A DNA stretch of 64,000 bases from Pasteurellaceae bacterium Pebbles2 (GTDB lineage Bacteria; Pseudomonadota; Gammaproteobacteria; Enterobacterales; Pasteurellaceae). Shown here one piece after another: positions 30,175-40,124 of this stretch. Numbering within the stretch: the first letter of the stretch is position 1; each line of letters starts with the position of its first letter. The translations under genes were made by a program, and so were the position numbers. Where the stretch lies: the NCBI GenBank assembly GCA_023101505.1, contig LVZA01000001.1, positions 1,798,001 through 1,862,000 of the forward strand, written 5' to 3'. The notes under the pieces are model-generated. The model was given only the letters and a program-made list of their open reading frames with translations. It did not search any database and was not told the DNA's origin.

Positions 30175-31845
30175 ATGTCATCACAATTTGTTTTTACAAT
30201 GCACCGAGTAGGTAAGGTTGTTCCGCCGAAACGTCATATTTTGAAAGATATTTCCTTGAGCTTTTTCCCAGGTGCGAAAATCGGGGTTTTGGGTTTAAAT
30301 GGTGCGGGTAAATCGACACTATTACGCATTATGGCTGGCGTGGATAAAGAATTTGAAGGCGAAGCTCGCCCACAACCAGGGATTAAAATTGGTTATCTTC
30401 CGCAAGAGCCAAAATTAGATCCGCAACAAACCGTGCGTGAAGCGATTGAAGAAGCAGTTTCTGAAGTGAAAAATGCTTTAACTCGCTTAGATGAAGTTTA
30501 TGCACTTTATGCCGATCCTGATGCAGATTTTGATAAATTAGCAGCAGAACAGGCAAATTTGGAAGCGATTATTCAAGCACACGACGGACACAATTTAGAC
30601 AACCAACTTGAGCGTGCTGCCGATGCGTTACGTTTGCCTGAATGGGAAGCAAAAATCGAACATTTATCGGGTGGTGAACGTCGTCGTGTGGCACTGTGCC
30701 GTTTATTGCTCGAAAAACCAGATATGTTGTTATTGGACGAACCAACCAACCACTTAGATGCAGAATCGGTGGCGTGGTTAGAACGTTTCCTACACGACTA
30801 CGAGGGCACTGTGGTGGCGATTACCCACGACCGTTACTTCTTAGACAACGTGGCAGGCTGGATCTTAGAACTTGACCGTGGTGAGGGTATTCCTTGGGAG
30901 GGTAACTATTCTTCTTGGTTAGAACAAAAAGAAAAACGTTTAGCCCAAGAGCAAGCGGCGGAATCTGCTCGTCAAAAATCTATTGAAAAAGAATTGGAAT
31001 GGGTTCGCCAAAATCCGAAAGGTCGTCAAGCAAAAAGCAAGGCTCGTATGGCTCGCTTTGATGAATTGAATTCAGGTGAATATCAAAAACGTAATGAAAC
31101 CAATGAGTTATTTATTCCACCTGGTCCACGCTTAGGCGATAAAGTTATTGAGGTAGCGAATTTAACCAAATCTTACGGCGACCGCACCTTGATTGATGAT
31201 TTAACATTCAGCATTCCGAAAGGGGCGATTGTTGGGATTATCGGGGCGAATGGTGCTGGTAAATCAACACTTTTCCGTATGCTTTCAGGGCAAGAACAAC
31301 CTGATAGCGGTTCGATTGTAATGGGTGAAACCGTAACGCTGGCTTCGGTAGATCAGTTCCGTGATTCAATGGACGACAAGAAAACCGTGTGGGAAGAAGT
31401 GTCAAATGGACAAGATATTTTGACTATCGGCAACTTTGAAATCCCAAGCCGTGCTTATGTTGGACGCTTTAACTTCAAAGGCGTTGACCAACAAAAACGT
31501 GTAGGCGAACTTTCGGGCGGTGAGCGTGGTCGTTTACATTTAGCCAAACTCTTGCAACGTGGCGGCAACGTGTTGTTATTGGACGAACCGACCAATGACT
31601 TAGACGTGGAAACCTTGCGTGCCTTGGAAAATGCGATCTTAGAATTCCCAGGTTGTGCAATGGTGATTTCCCACGACCGTTGGTTCTTAGACCGTATCGC
31701 CACCCATATTTTGGACTACGGCGATGAAGGCAAAGTAACCTTCTATGAAGGTAACTTCACCGACTACGAAGAGTGGAAGAAGAAAACCTTAGGTGAAGCT
31801 GCTATTCAACCACATCGCATTAAATATAAACGTATTGCGAAGTAA
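30175..31845 (+). CDS. ettA: Energy-dependent translational throttle protein EttA (ABC-F)
   Basis: An ABC-F ATPase that binds the ribosomal E site and gates the first elongation step according to the ATP/ADP ratio. The 556-residue product (E. coli 555) has two ABC domains: Walker A GLNGAGKST with signature LSGGERRRVALC, and GANGAGKST with LSGGERGRLHLA. Between them lies the P-site tRNA interaction linker (EKELEWVRQNPKGRQAKSKARM). It ends RIKYKRIAK, as in the E. coli protein. The match is close enough to separate it from Uup and YheS. Confidence 0.96.
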   Translation: MSSQFVFTMHRVGKVVPPKRHILKDISLSFFPGAKIGVLGLNGAGKSTLLRIMAGVDKEFEGEARPQPGIKIGYLPQEPKLDPQQTVREAIEEAVSEVKNALTRLDEVYALYADPDADFDKLAAEQANLEAIIQAHDGHNLDNQLERAADALRLPEWEAKIEHLSGGERRRVALCRLLLEKPDMLLLDEPTNHLDAESVAWLERFLHDYEGTVVAITHDRYFLDNVAGWILELDRGEGIPWEGNYSSWLEQKEKRLAQEQAAESARQKSIEKELEWVRQNPKGRQAKSKARMARFDELNSGEYQKRNETNELFIPPGPRLGDKVIEVANLTKSYGDRTLIDDLTFSIPKGAIVGIIGANGAGKSTLFRMLSGQEQPDSGSIVMGETVTLASVDQFRDSMDDKKTVWEEVSNGQDILTIGNFEIPSRAYVGRFNFKGVDQQKRVGELSGGERGRLHLAKLLQRGGNVLLLDEPTNDLDVETLRALENAILEFPGCAMVISHDRWFLDRIATHILDYGDEGKVTFYEGNFTDYEEWKKKTLGEAAIQPHRIKYKRIAK

Positions 31846-31866
31846 TTGAAAACATTGAAAAAATAG

Positions 31867-31891
31867 ACCGCACTTTAAAGTGCGGTTTTTT
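31867..31891 (+). terminator. Perfect USS palindrome acting as terminator of ettA
   Basis: ACCGCACTTT immediately followed by AAAGTGCGGT makes a perfect 20-bp palindrome (31867-31886), then T residues. It is two abutting uptake signals in inverted orientation. Confidence 0.8.
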
Positions 31892-31915
31892 ATTTTGAAT
31901 TTTTTGAAAAAAGCC

Positions 31916-31943
31916 TGTAAGGATTTCTTGCTCCGTACGACTA
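31916..31943 (+). promoter_or_regulatory. Possible ECF-sigma-type promoter of the msrAB operon
   Basis: TGTAAGG (31916-31922) and CGACTA (31938-31943) are 15 bp apart, an arrangement like that of extracytoplasmic-function sigma promoters. No good -35/-10 pair for the main sigma factor stands out. In H. influenzae the homologous msrAB operon is linked to an ECF sigma factor, which is the reason for looking here. Tentative. Confidence 0.3.
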
Positions 31944-31993
31944 ATTAAATGAAAGGCAGTTCTTTCATTGAAATTAACAAATAAGGAGAAAAA

Positions 31994-33073
31994 ATGAAAT
32001 ACAATAAATTGCTTTTATTATTGATTTCTGCCATAACATTAAATTCAACGGCAGTGGCAAATGCGACAAGTAAAGGATTAACAGAGGTAAACAATATGAA
32101 TAAAACAGAAAATGTGCAAAGCAAAGAAGATCTTCGTGAAATTTATCTTGCAGGCGGTTGTTTCTGGGGTATTGAAGCCTATATGGAACGAATTTATGGC
32201 GTGAAAAATGCCACATCAGGTTATGCAAATGGCAAAACAGAGCAAACCAGCTATCAAATGATTGGCGGTACTGATCACGCAGAAACGGTGCATATTACTT
32301 ATGATGCGAATAAAATTTCGTTAGATAAATTATTAAAATATTATTTTAAGGTGATCGATCCGACAAGCGTGAATAAACAAGGTAATGACCGTGGCAGACA
32401 ATATCGCACAGGAATTTATTACCAAAATGCGCAGGATAAAGAAATTATTTTAAAAGAAATTCAATTACAACAGGCAAAACATAAAGACAAAATTCAAGTC
32501 GAAGTTGAGCCGTTAAAACATTATATTTTAGCGGAAGAATATCATCAGGATTATTTAAAGAAAAATCTGAATGGGTATTGCCATATTGATTTGGAGCAAG
32601 CAAACCATATTATTATTGATCCAAAAGATTATCCAAAACCAAGCGATGAAGTATTAAAAGCAAAATTAACGCCATTGCAATATAGCGTTACACAAAATAA
32701 AAATACTGAACATTCATTTAGTAATGAATATTGGGATAATAAAAAAGCAGGTATTTATGTTGATATTACCACAGGTGAGCCGTTGTTTTCTTCAGCGGAT
32801 AAATATGATTCAGGTTGTGGCTGGCCGAGTTTCACCAAACCGATTGAAAAAGAAGTGGTGAATTATGAAAAAGATACTAGCTTCAATATGGTGAGAACCG
32901 AAGTATTGAGCCGCAGTGGTAAAGCACATTTAGGACACGTTTTTGATGATGGCCCAAAAGATAAAGGTGGTTTACGTTATTGCATTAATAGTGCTTCGAT
33001 TAAATTTATTCCATTAGAGCAAATGGAAAAAGAGGGATACGGCTATTTAGTTGATCTAGTGAAAGGAAAATAA
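31994..33073 (+). CDS. msrAB: Periplasmic methionine sulfoxide reductase, MsrA-MsrB fusion
   Basis: Repairs both S- and R-methionine sulfoxide in exported proteins. The 359-residue product has a signal peptide ([15 protein letters not shown]). MsrA comes next with the catalytic GGCFWG (Cys56). MsrB follows at about residues 215-355 with CGWPSF and the catalytic-Cys motif [11 protein letters not shown]. The separate thioredoxin domain of Neisseria PilB is absent; that role probably falls to the thioredoxin-like protein two genes downstream. It starts a three-gene operon msrAB-ccdA-trx with gaps of 1 and 17 nt. Confidence 0.94.
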   Translation: MKYNKLLLLLISAITLNSTAVANATSKGLTEVNNMNKTENVQSKEDLREIYLAGGCFWGIEAYMERIYGVKNATSGYANGKTEQTSYQMIGGTDHAETVHITYDANKISLDKLLKYYFKVIDPTSVNKQGNDRGRQYRTGIYYQNAQDKEIILKEIQLQQAKHKDKIQVEVEPLKHYILAEEYHQDYLKKNLNGYCHIDLEQANHIIIDPKDYPKPSDEVLKAKLTPLQYSVTQNKNTEHSFSNEYWDNKKAGIYVDITTGEPLFSSADKYDSGCGWPSFTKPIEKEVVNYEKDTSFNMVRTEVLSRSGKAHLGHVFDDGPKDKGGLRYCINSASIKFIPLEQMEKEGYGYLVDLVKGK

Positions 33074-33074
33074 T

Positions 33075-33725
33075 ATGTTAGATCAAAATTTATTAATTAG
33101 CAGTGTTTTCTTTGCAGGATTAGCCTCTTTTTTGTCGCCTTGTATTTTTCCCATAGTACCGATTTATTTTGGCATTTTGAGTAAAGGTGGACGAAAAATA
33201 TTAAATACATTTTTATTTATTTTAGGCTTATCTTTAACCTTTATCGGATTAGGGTTTAGTTTTGGTTTTTTAGGCGATATTTTATTTAATGATACTACTC
33301 GAATTATTGCTGGGATTATTGTGATTATTCTTGGGATACATCAGTTAGGTATTGTTAAAATAAATGCCTTAGAAAAAACGAAATTAGTTGAAATTAAAAC
33401 AAATGGCAAAAGTTCTTCTGTTGAAGCCTTTGTGTTAGGTTTAACATTTAGTTTAGGTTGGACACCTTGTATCGGACCTATTCTAGCATCAGTGTTAGCC
33501 TTATCAGGTGATGAGGGATCGGCATTATACGGCGCTGCAATGATGTCAGTTTATGTATTAGGTTTAGCCACGCCATTTATTATTTTCTCGTTCTTTTCTG
33601 ATGCGTTATTGAAAAAAACGAAATCATTAAACAAACATTTAACCAAATTTAAAATTATTGGTGGATTGTTAATTATTTTGATGGGTATTTTATTAATTAC
33701 TAATAATCTGCATACGTTTATGTAA
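33075..33725 (+). CDS. ccdA: CcdA/DsbD-like thiol-electron membrane transporter
   Basis: A 216-residue membrane protein with six predicted helices of the CcdA family. It passes electrons from cytoplasmic thioredoxin across the inner membrane. Its two redox Cys lie in SPCIFPIVP (helix 1) and GWTPCIGP (helix 4). It starts 1 nt after the msrAB stop, so it most likely feeds reducing power to the periplasmic thioredoxin-like protein and MsrAB. The name follows the family; in Haemophilus it is often labelled cytochrome c biogenesis protein. Confidence 0.9.
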   Translation: MLDQNLLISSVFFAGLASFLSPCIFPIVPIYFGILSKGGRKILNTFLFILGLSLTFIGLGFSFGFLGDILFNDTTRIIAGIIVIILGIHQLGIVKINALEKTKLVEIKTNGKSSSVEAFVLGLTFSLGWTPCIGPILASVLALSGDEGSALYGAAMMSVYVLGLATPFIIFSFFSDALLKKTKSLNKHLTKFKIIGGLLIILMGILLITNNLHTFM

Positions 33726-33742
33726 TATAAGGAGTTTGAAAG

Positions 33743-34222
33743 ATGAAAAAGCTATTAAGTTTATTGATATTGTGCTTAAGTTTTAATGCTTTTGCACAAG
33801 GAGGAAATACATTGAAAGATGTAAAATTTAAAGATTTAAATAATAATACCGTAACGTTAGAGCAATATAAAGGCAAAAATGTTTATGTGAAAATGTGGGC
33901 GTCTTGGTGTCCTATTTGCTTGGCTGGATTGGCAGAAATTGATGAATTAAGTGCGCAACCAAATAAGAATTTTGAAATTGTTACGATTGTTTCGCCAGAT
34001 AATAAAGGTGAAAAATCTACTGAGAAATTTATTGAATGGTATAAAGGCTTAGAATATAAAAACATCGTGGTGCTTTTAGATGAACAAGGCGAAGTGCTAA
34101 AACGCACGAAAGTGAGAGGTTATCCGTCAAATGTTATTTTAGACGGTGATCTCAATGTGTTAAAAGTACAAGCAGGTCATTTAACCGCAGAACAAATCAA
34201 ACAAGTTTTTGCAGCGAAGTAG
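33743..34222 (+). CDS. Periplasmic thioredoxin-like (TlpA-type) protein
   Basis: A 159-residue thioredoxin fold with an N-terminal signal peptide (MKKLLSLLILCLSFNAFA). The active site is WASWCPIC and a cis-Pro segment RGYPSNVILD follows. It is likely the electron link between the CcdA-like protein and MsrAB. Operon position, 17 nt after ccdA and with AAGGAG upstream, supports this. It corresponds to the N-terminal thioredoxin domain of Neisseria PilB as a separate protein. Confidence 0.9.
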   Translation: MKKLLSLLILCLSFNAFAQGGNTLKDVKFKDLNNNTVTLEQYKGKNVYVKMWASWCPICLAGLAEIDELSAQPNKNFEIVTIVSPDNKGEKSTEKFIEWYKGLEYKNIVVLLDEQGEVLKRTKVRGYPSNVILDGDLNVLKVQAGHLTAEQIKQVFAAK

Positions 34223-34243
34223 TTGATATTTAACTCATATTAA

Positions 34244-34269
34244 AAAAGCGGATTAGTCAATCCGCTTTT
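34244..34269. terminator. Bidirectional terminator between the msr operon and hemL
   Basis: An 11-bp stem AAAAGCGGATT/AATCCGCTTTT with loop AGTC, A run left and T run right. It lies between convergent genes ending at 34222 and 34293. Confidence 0.88.
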
Positions 34270-34292
34270 CTTTTTAGTGAGTTAGACAATAA

Positions 34293-35579
34293 TTAGTTAG
34301 ATAATTGCGCAAAGGCTTTATCCGCTGCTGCTAAAGTGCGGTCAATATCTTCATCAGAATGGGCAAGCGACATAAAGCCAGCTTCATAGGCTGATGGGGC
34401 AAGATAAATCCCTTGTTCTAGCATTAAGTGGAAAAAGCGATTGAATTTTGCAGCATCACATTTCATCACTTCGCTGAAGTTGGTAATTTTGCTTTGCTCC
34501 GTGAAGAATAAACCGAACATTCCGCCCACATATTGTACTTGAAATGGTACGCCGTGTTTATCAGCTAAGGTTTTGAAACCATTGGCTAATTTCTTGGTTT
34601 GTGCCGCTAATTTTTCTTCATTGCCAGCTTTGGCAAGCTCCGTTAAGCAGGCTAAGCCAGCCGCCATTGCAATCGGGTTGCCTGAGAGTGTGCCGGCTTG
34701 ATACACAGGACCTGTCGGGGCAATATATTCCATTATTTCACGTTTACCACCGAATGCACCCACAGGCATTCCGCCGCCGATAATTTTGCCTAAACAAGTT
34801 AAATCAGGGGTTACACCGTAGTAAGATTGTGCGCCACCAAGTGCCACACGAAAGCCAGTCATTACTTCATCAATAATAAACACTGTGCCGTATTGATCGC
34901 AAAGTGAGCGAAGTCCTTGGAGGAAATCAGCGGTTGGCGGAATACAGTTCATATTGCCAGCCACAGGTTCAATGATTAAACAGGCGATCTGATCAGGGAA
35001 TTGCTCAAAGGCTTGTTTGACTGAATTGAGATCGTTATAAGTGCAAGTTAAGGTGTGTTTGGCGAAATCTTCAGGCACGCCTGGTGAGCTTGGTTGACCT
35101 AAGGTCAATGCCCCCGATCCTGCTTTGACTAATAATGAGTCGGAATGACCGTGGTAACAGCCCTCGAATTTAATGATTTTATCTCGCTTGGTATAGCCTC
35201 GAGCCAAGCGAATGGCAGACATTGTGGCTTCTGTGCCAGAACTCACCATTCGCACCAATTCGATTGACGGAATGAGCTTGCACACTAATTCTGCTAGGGT
35301 GATTTCGCTTTCCGTTGGTGCGCCGAAGCTCAAGCCATTAGGTACGGCTTTTAAGACCGCATCAATAATCGCAGGGTGATTATGCCCTAGCACCATTGGC
35401 CCCCAAGAGCCCACATAATCAATATATTGCTTGCCGTCAGTGTCTGTAATATAAGCACCAGCCGCTTTTTGAATGAAAACAGGCGTACCGCCTACACCTT
35501 TAAATGCACGCACAGGCGAGTTTACACCACCGGGGATTACTTGTTGCGCTCGAGAAAAAAGTGCGGTTGAATTTGACAT
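34293..35579 (-). CDS. hemL: Glutamate-1-semialdehyde 2,1-aminomutase
   Basis: A PLP enzyme that makes 5-aminolevulinate, the committed haem precursor, in the C5 pathway. 428 residues (E. coli 426). Recognisable parts are [13 protein letters not shown], the phosphate loop [16 protein letters not shown], and the PLP lysine in [18 protein letters not shown]. The gene is alone on the minus strand, divergent from wecA. Its presence shows that this organism can make haem, at least at this step. A USS overlaps codons 3-7. Confidence 0.97.
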   Translation of the reverse strand: MSNSTALFSRAQQVIPGGVNSPVRAFKGVGGTPVFIQKAAGAYITDTDGKQYIDYVGSWGPMVLGHNHPAIIDAVLKAVPNGLSFGAPTESEITLAELVCKLIPSIELVRMVSSGTEATMSAIRLARGYTKRDKIIKFEGCYHGHSDSLLVKAGSGALTLGQPSSPGVPEDFAKHTLTCTYNDLNSVKQAFEQFPDQIACLIIEPVAGNMNCIPPTADFLQGLRSLCDQYGTVFIIDEVMTGFRVALGGAQSYYGVTPDLTCLGKIIGGGMPVGAFGGKREIMEYIAPTGPVYQAGTLSGNPIAMAAGLACLTELAKAGNEEKLAAQTKKLANGFKTLADKHGVPFQVQYVGGMFGLFFTEQSKITNFSEVMKCDAAKFNRFFHLMLEQGIYLAPSAYEAGFMSLAHSDEDIDRTLAAADKAFAQLSN

Positions 35580-35740
35580 AATTTTTCCTTTTTTATTGTA
35601 AACGTCATTTTTGCGAACTATTGTACTGTAATTTTGTCAAAAAATCGGATTTTTTTATGAAAAAACTTGCGATTAATGCTATTCTTGGCAGAGTTTTTTT
35701 CAACGATTTTTAGATTAATTTTTAAGGCGTAACATCAGCT

Positions 35741-36814
35741 ATGTGGTTTGATTTAGTATTAACATTTTTAGCGTCTTTTCTTACGATTATTATCGCTCGC
35801 CCCATTGCGATTGCCGTGGGTTTAGTGGATAAACCGAATTATCGTAAACGTCATCAGGGAGCGATTCCATTAATTGGTGGTATTTCCTTGTTTGTGGGAA
35901 ATTTGTGTTTTTACCTATTACAATGGGATCAAACCAAATTGCCACAGCTTTATTTATTTAGCGTGTTTGTGCTGTTGGCGATTGGTATTTTAGATGACCG
36001 CTTTGACATCAGCCCCTTTATTCGAGCCGCAATACAAGCTGTGTTGGCAATGCTGATGATTTATTATGGGCGTTTATCGCTCGATCATTTGGGGCAAATT
36101 GTTGGTCCGTTTAAATTTACGCTAGGTTCAATCGGCGTATTTATCACCGTGTTTGCAACTATTGCGATTATCAATGCGTTTAATATGATCGACGGAATTG
36201 ACGGCTTACTGGGCGGATTGTCGAGCGTGGCATTTGCTGGCGTGGGGATTTTGATGTATATGGATAATCAAATCGATCTTGCGTTGTGGTGCTTAGCGTT
36301 AATTCTAGCGATAATCCCTTATGCGATGTTTAATTTGTGTATTCCTTTTGGTAAAAAATATAAAATTTTTATGGGCGATAGTGGCAGTACACTTATTGGT
36401 TTTACTATCATTTGGATCTTATTATTAAGCACACAAGGCAAAGGACACCCAATGAATCCTGTAACAGCGTTATGGATTATTGCCATTCCCTTGGTGGATA
36501 TGGTGGCAATTATTTATCGCCGAGTGCGCAAAGGGAAAAGCCCATTCCGTCCCGATCGTTTACACGTTCATCACTTAATGGTTCGTGCAGGATTAACACA
36601 TCGCCAAGCCTTTATGCTAATTACTTTTGTGGCAGCACTTTGTGCAGGCTTTGGGATCTTAGGCGAAATTTATTACATAAATGAATGGTTAATGTTCATT
36701 TTGTTTATCGGTTTATTTTTCTTATATTCTTATTCGATTACACGAGCGTGGCGCATTACACGCTGGGTTCGTCGTCATCGCCGTCGTTCATTGCGTAAAG
36801 CAAACGCCAATTAG
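35741..36814 (+). CDS. wecA: Undecaprenyl-phosphate GlcNAc-1-phosphate transferase
   Basis: An inner-membrane enzyme that starts ECA (and many O antigens) by placing GlcNAc-1-P on undecaprenyl phosphate. 357 residues (E. coli 367) with about 11 membrane helices. Signature sites are the DDRFD loop, NMIDGIDGL and the cytoplasmic HVHHLM motif. It is the first gene of a tightly packed ECA-type cluster running to 44526, all in the same direction. Confidence 0.96.
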   Translation: MWFDLVLTFLASFLTIIIARPIAIAVGLVDKPNYRKRHQGAIPLIGGISLFVGNLCFYLLQWDQTKLPQLYLFSVFVLLAIGILDDRFDISPFIRAAIQAVLAMLMIYYGRLSLDHLGQIVGPFKFTLGSIGVFITVFATIAIINAFNMIDGIDGLLGGLSSVAFAGVGILMYMDNQIDLALWCLALILAIIPYAMFNLCIPFGKKYKIFMGDSGSTLIGFTIIWILLLSTQGKGHPMNPVTALWIIAIPLVDMVAIIYRRVRKGKSPFRPDRLHVHHLMVRAGLTHRQAFMLITFVAALCAGFGILGEIYYINEWLMFILFIGLFFLYSYSITRAWRITRWVRRHRRRSLRKANAN

Positions 36815-36876
36815 GTATTAGGAAAAATAGGAAGTAAGACACGAAAATTGTCTATTGATTTAATTTAGGGAGATTT

Positions 36877-37701
36877 ATGAAAGGTCTATTTAAAGGCACA
36901 ATTATTGTGATTTTTTTCACCGCACTTTTTGCTGCAGCGGGATTTGGTGGTAGCTATGCAATGAAAGAGCAGTGGCGCGTAGAAGTTGAGCTGAAAAAGC
37001 CCACATTTGAACAACTAGGGAATTACTTTGAATTGTACGCAATGCACAAGCTGATTAGCGAAAACAAAACTAGCCTAGAGATCGCTGAGGGGCAGCAAGA
37101 TGCGACAGATTTGGTGTATGACCAATTCAAACAACAGATTAACTCTTATGATCGAGTTGATTTTTTCTGGCGTAATAATAATTTTTATGCTCAACGTCAA
37201 ACTGGTTTAATGGACCGAGATAGTGAATTTTTACATCAATTAATTGAGCAAACCAAATTTGTTGAAGGTAATCCAGCAAAAAATGTGCCTGATCGTCTGC
37301 AAATGACTTTGGATAATCCAAAGCAAGCCGCTGAATTATTAGACAACTTTATGAATTACACCAATTTAGTAACTAAAACAATGTTATATAATGATTTAGT
37401 GGCGAAATGGAAAACCTTATTTAATCAAGTAAACTTAGCTGCCAAAGAAAGCTCAGGCAACAAAGCGCAAGGCGAATTAACGTGGAAAGGCAAGTTAAAC
37501 ATAATGAAATCAGTATCACCATTAGATGATAAATTAGTGGCGTTTAGCTATGTGAAAGCCGTTAGCCAACCAACCGTGGCATCGCCTGATCGTCTGTTAT
37601 GGGCGGCAATCGGTGGGGCAATAGGCTTCTTATTTGGCTTGTTACTTTCATTGTGGCTCGCTGGTCGTCAGCAAAAAAAATTGGGCAATGGCGAAATTTA
37701 A
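36877..37701 (+). CDS. wzzE: ECA polysaccharide chain-length modulator
   Basis: Wzz-family protein that sets ECA repeat number with WzyE. It has an N-terminal transmembrane helix (residues about 5-27), a long periplasmic helical region, and a second helix at about 248-268 with the Gly-rich GGAIGFLFGLLLSL motif. With 274 residues it is clearly shorter than E. coli WzzE (348), so the periplasmic bell is smaller. A USS lies in the first-helix code (F-T-A-L-F). The end overlaps wecB by 14 nt. Confidence 0.88.
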   Translation: MKGLFKGTIIVIFFTALFAAAGFGGSYAMKEQWRVEVELKKPTFEQLGNYFELYAMHKLISENKTSLEIAEGQQDATDLVYDQFKQQINSYDRVDFFWRNNNFYAQRQTGLMDRDSEFLHQLIEQTKFVEGNPAKNVPDRLQMTLDNPKQAAELLDNFMNYTNLVTKTMLYNDLVAKWKTLFNQVNLAAKESSGNKAQGELTWKGKLNIMKSVSPLDDKLVAFSYVKAVSQPTVASPDRLLWAAIGGAIGFLFGLLLSLWLAGRQQKKLGNGEI

Positions 37702-38839
37702 AGTCTTAACAGTTTTTGGCACTCGACCCGAAGCCATTAAACTTGCGCCTTTAGTACATTTATTGGCGCAAGAACCCACCATTGAATCTCGGTTTTGTGT
37801 TACTGGGCAGCATCGAGAGATCTTAGATCAGGTGCTGTCTTTGTTTGCGTTAAAGCCAGATATTGATCTGAATTTAATGCAGCCAAATCAGGATTTGACC
37901 AGCTTGACCGTGCTGATTTTACAAAAACTGCGGTCAATTTTAACCGAGTTTCAACCCGATTTAGTGCTGGTGCAAGGCGATACAACCACCGCATTTGCCA
38001 CCAGTCTTGCCTGTTATTATCAACAAATTCCCGTTGGGCATATCGAAGCAGGTCTGCGAACACATCATCGTTATTCGCCTTTTCCTGAAGAAGGAAATCG
38101 CCGTTTAACTTCCGTGTTAGCCGATTGGCATTTTGCCCCGACAGAAAGTGCTAAACAAAATTTATTAGCAGAAAATCACCCAGCTGAACGTATTATCGTT
38201 ACAGGCAACACTGTTATTGATGCGCTCCATTGGGTGCAACAACATAACGAAAAAAATCCGCCAAAACACACCGCACTTTTGCCGTTTTCGTCCCTAATAA
38301 AAAAGGAACAAAAGACGCAAGATAAAAAAATGATTTTAGTTACCTTGCACCGTAGGGAAAATTTTGGCGAAGTCATTGAACAAGTGTGCCACGCCTTAAT
38401 CCAATTAGCTCAACAGCCTGATTTACATATTATTTTTCCGCTACACCCCAATCCGCAGGTGCAGCAAACGGTGCGATCCTTATTGGTTGGAAAAGAAAAT
38501 ATTGACTTAATTGAGCCGCAGCCTTATTTTTCATTTATTGCATTAATGCAAAATGCGTATTTGATTTTAACGGATTCGGGCGGCATTCAAGAAGAAGCCC
38601 CTGCATTGGCTAAGCCTGTGTTATTATTAAGAAATTTCACTGAACGACCTGAAGCCGTGGCGCTGGGCGCAGTGCAAGTTATTGGCACAGAGCAGCAACA
38701 AATTATTGAAGCGGTAAATCGTTTGTGCCAAAATCCAACAGAATATGCACAAATGGCGCAAGCACATCACCCTTATGGAGATGGCAATGCTTCTGCAAGA
38801 ATTCTTGATGTTATCAAACAGTTAGCAAAAAATGTTTAA
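37688..38839 (+). CDS. wecB: UDP-N-acetylglucosamine 2-epimerase
   Basis: Interconverts UDP-GlcNAc and UDP-ManNAc in the cytoplasm, supplying ManNAcA for ECA. 383 residues (E. coli 376), starting FKVLTVFGTRPEAIKLAPL. Conserved sites include VTGQHR, GHIEAGLRTHHRYSPFPEEGNR and TDSGGIQEE. The ATG at 37688 is chosen over an upstream in-frame start because the family N terminus begins there. It overlaps wzzE by 14 nt and wecC by 8 nt. Confidence 0.96.
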   Translation: MAKFKVLTVFGTRPEAIKLAPLVHLLAQEPTIESRFCVTGQHREILDQVLSLFALKPDIDLNLMQPNQDLTSLTVLILQKLRSILTEFQPDLVLVQGDTTTAFATSLACYYQQIPVGHIEAGLRTHHRYSPFPEEGNRRLTSVLADWHFAPTESAKQNLLAENHPAERIIVTGNTVIDALHWVQQHNEKNPPKHTALLPFSSLIKKEQKTQDKKMILVTLHRRENFGEVIEQVCHALIQLAQQPDLHIIFPLHPNPQVQQTVRSLLVGKENIDLIEPQPYFSFIALMQNAYLILTDSGGIQEEAPALAKPVLLLRNFTERPEAVALGAVQVIGTEQQQIIEAVNRLCQNPTEYAQMAQAHHPYGDGNASARILDVIKQLAKNV

Positions 38840-40124
38840 ACAAATTTCGATTATTGGATTAGGCTATATCGGCTTACCCACGGCAGCAATTTTAGCTCAG
38901 CAGGGCAAAATGGTGTATGGAATGGATATTAATGCGCACTGGATTGAGCGCATTCAACAAGGCGACATTCCAAACATTGAGCCTGATTTGGCTGAAATGG
39001 TAAAAAGTGCGGTGCAATCGGGCAGACTTTTGACCAGCACGCAAGCCCAGCCAGCCGACGCATTTGTTATTGCTGTGCCCACGCCTATTAATACAGATTT
39101 AAGCCCTGATTTATCTTATCTTGAACAAGCGGTGAAGTACATCGCGCCTTTATTGCAAGTGGGAAATTTGGTTCTAGTCGAATCTACCGTGCCAGTGGGA
39201 ACGACGGAAAAAGTCGCCGAATGGCTGAAAATGGAACGCCCAGACTTAGTTTTTCCTGATTTATTAAATCCGCAAACCGTAGCAGATATACACATTGCCT
39301 ATTGCCCCGAGCGAGTGTTGCCAAGCCAAATGTTACGAGAATTAGTACAAAATGATCGAATTATCGGCGGATTAACCCCCGCTTGCGCAAAAAGTGCGGT
39401 GGATTTTTATCGAATTTTTGTGCAAGGGCAGTGCATTGCGACGCAGGCACGCCTAGCGGAAATGTGCAAATTAACCGAAAACAGCTTTCGTGATGTCAAT
39501 ATTGCCTTTGCCAATGAATTGTCTTTGATTTGCGATCAATTAGATCTTGATGTATGGGAGCTAATTCGTTTGGCAAATCATCACCCGAGAGTGAATATTT
39601 TGCAACCGAGCGCAGGCGTTGGCGGGCATTGTATTGCGGTCGACCCGTGGTTTATTGTGGCACAATCGCCTGCGCAGGCAAAATTAATTCGTTGCGCACG
39701 AGAAGTGAATGATCATAAGCCTGAGTGGGTGATCGAAAAAGCGAAAAGCACCATTGCCGAGGCGATAATGGCAAAAAATTGTCGCCCCGATGAAATTTCG
39801 GTGGCTTGTTTAGGGTTGGCGTTTAAGCCTGATGTTGATGATTTGCGAGAAAGTCCTGCGTTGAAAATTGTGAGCACTTTATCACAATGGCATCAGGGCG
39901 AATTTTTGCTGGTAGAACCGCATATTCAGCACTTGCCGTCAGACTTGGCTAAAAGGGCAAAATTAGTGGATTTTCACACCGCACTTCAAGCTGATGTGCT
40001 GATTTTATTAGTCGGACACAAACTATTCCGTGATTTTACCGACACGGCAGCATTTTCCTTATTATCGCAAAAAAGCTGCTTTGATGCCTGCGGTATTTGG
40101 ACGACAAAATGGCAATCTCACTAA
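38832..40124 (+). CDS. wecC: UDP-N-acetyl-D-mannosamine dehydrogenase
   Basis: Oxidises UDP-ManNAc to UDP-ManNAcA using two NAD+. 430 residues (E. coli 420). An N-terminal Rossmann fold is seen (ISIIGLGYIGLPTAAILA). The central GVGGHCIAVDPWF contains the catalytic Cys, and the C-terminal UDP-binding domain begins around CLGLAFKPDVDDLRESPA. It overlaps both neighbours. In E. coli wecC is followed by rffG, rffH, wecD and wecE; here wzxE follows directly. Confidence 0.95.
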   Translation: MFKQISIIGLGYIGLPTAAILAQQGKMVYGMDINAHWIERIQQGDIPNIEPDLAEMVKSAVQSGRLLTSTQAQPADAFVIAVPTPINTDLSPDLSYLEQAVKYIAPLLQVGNLVLVESTVPVGTTEKVAEWLKMERPDLVFPDLLNPQTVADIHIAYCPERVLPSQMLRELVQNDRIIGGLTPACAKSAVDFYRIFVQGQCIATQARLAEMCKLTENSFRDVNIAFANELSLICDQLDLDVWELIRLANHHPRVNILQPSAGVGGHCIAVDPWFIVAQSPAQAKLIRCAREVNDHKPEWVIEKAKSTIAEAIMAKNCRPDEISVACLGLAFKPDVDDLRESPALKIVSTLSQWHQGEFLLVEPHIQHLPSDLAKRAKLVDFHTALQADVLILLVGHKLFRDFTDTAAFSLLSQKSCFDACGIWTTKWQSH

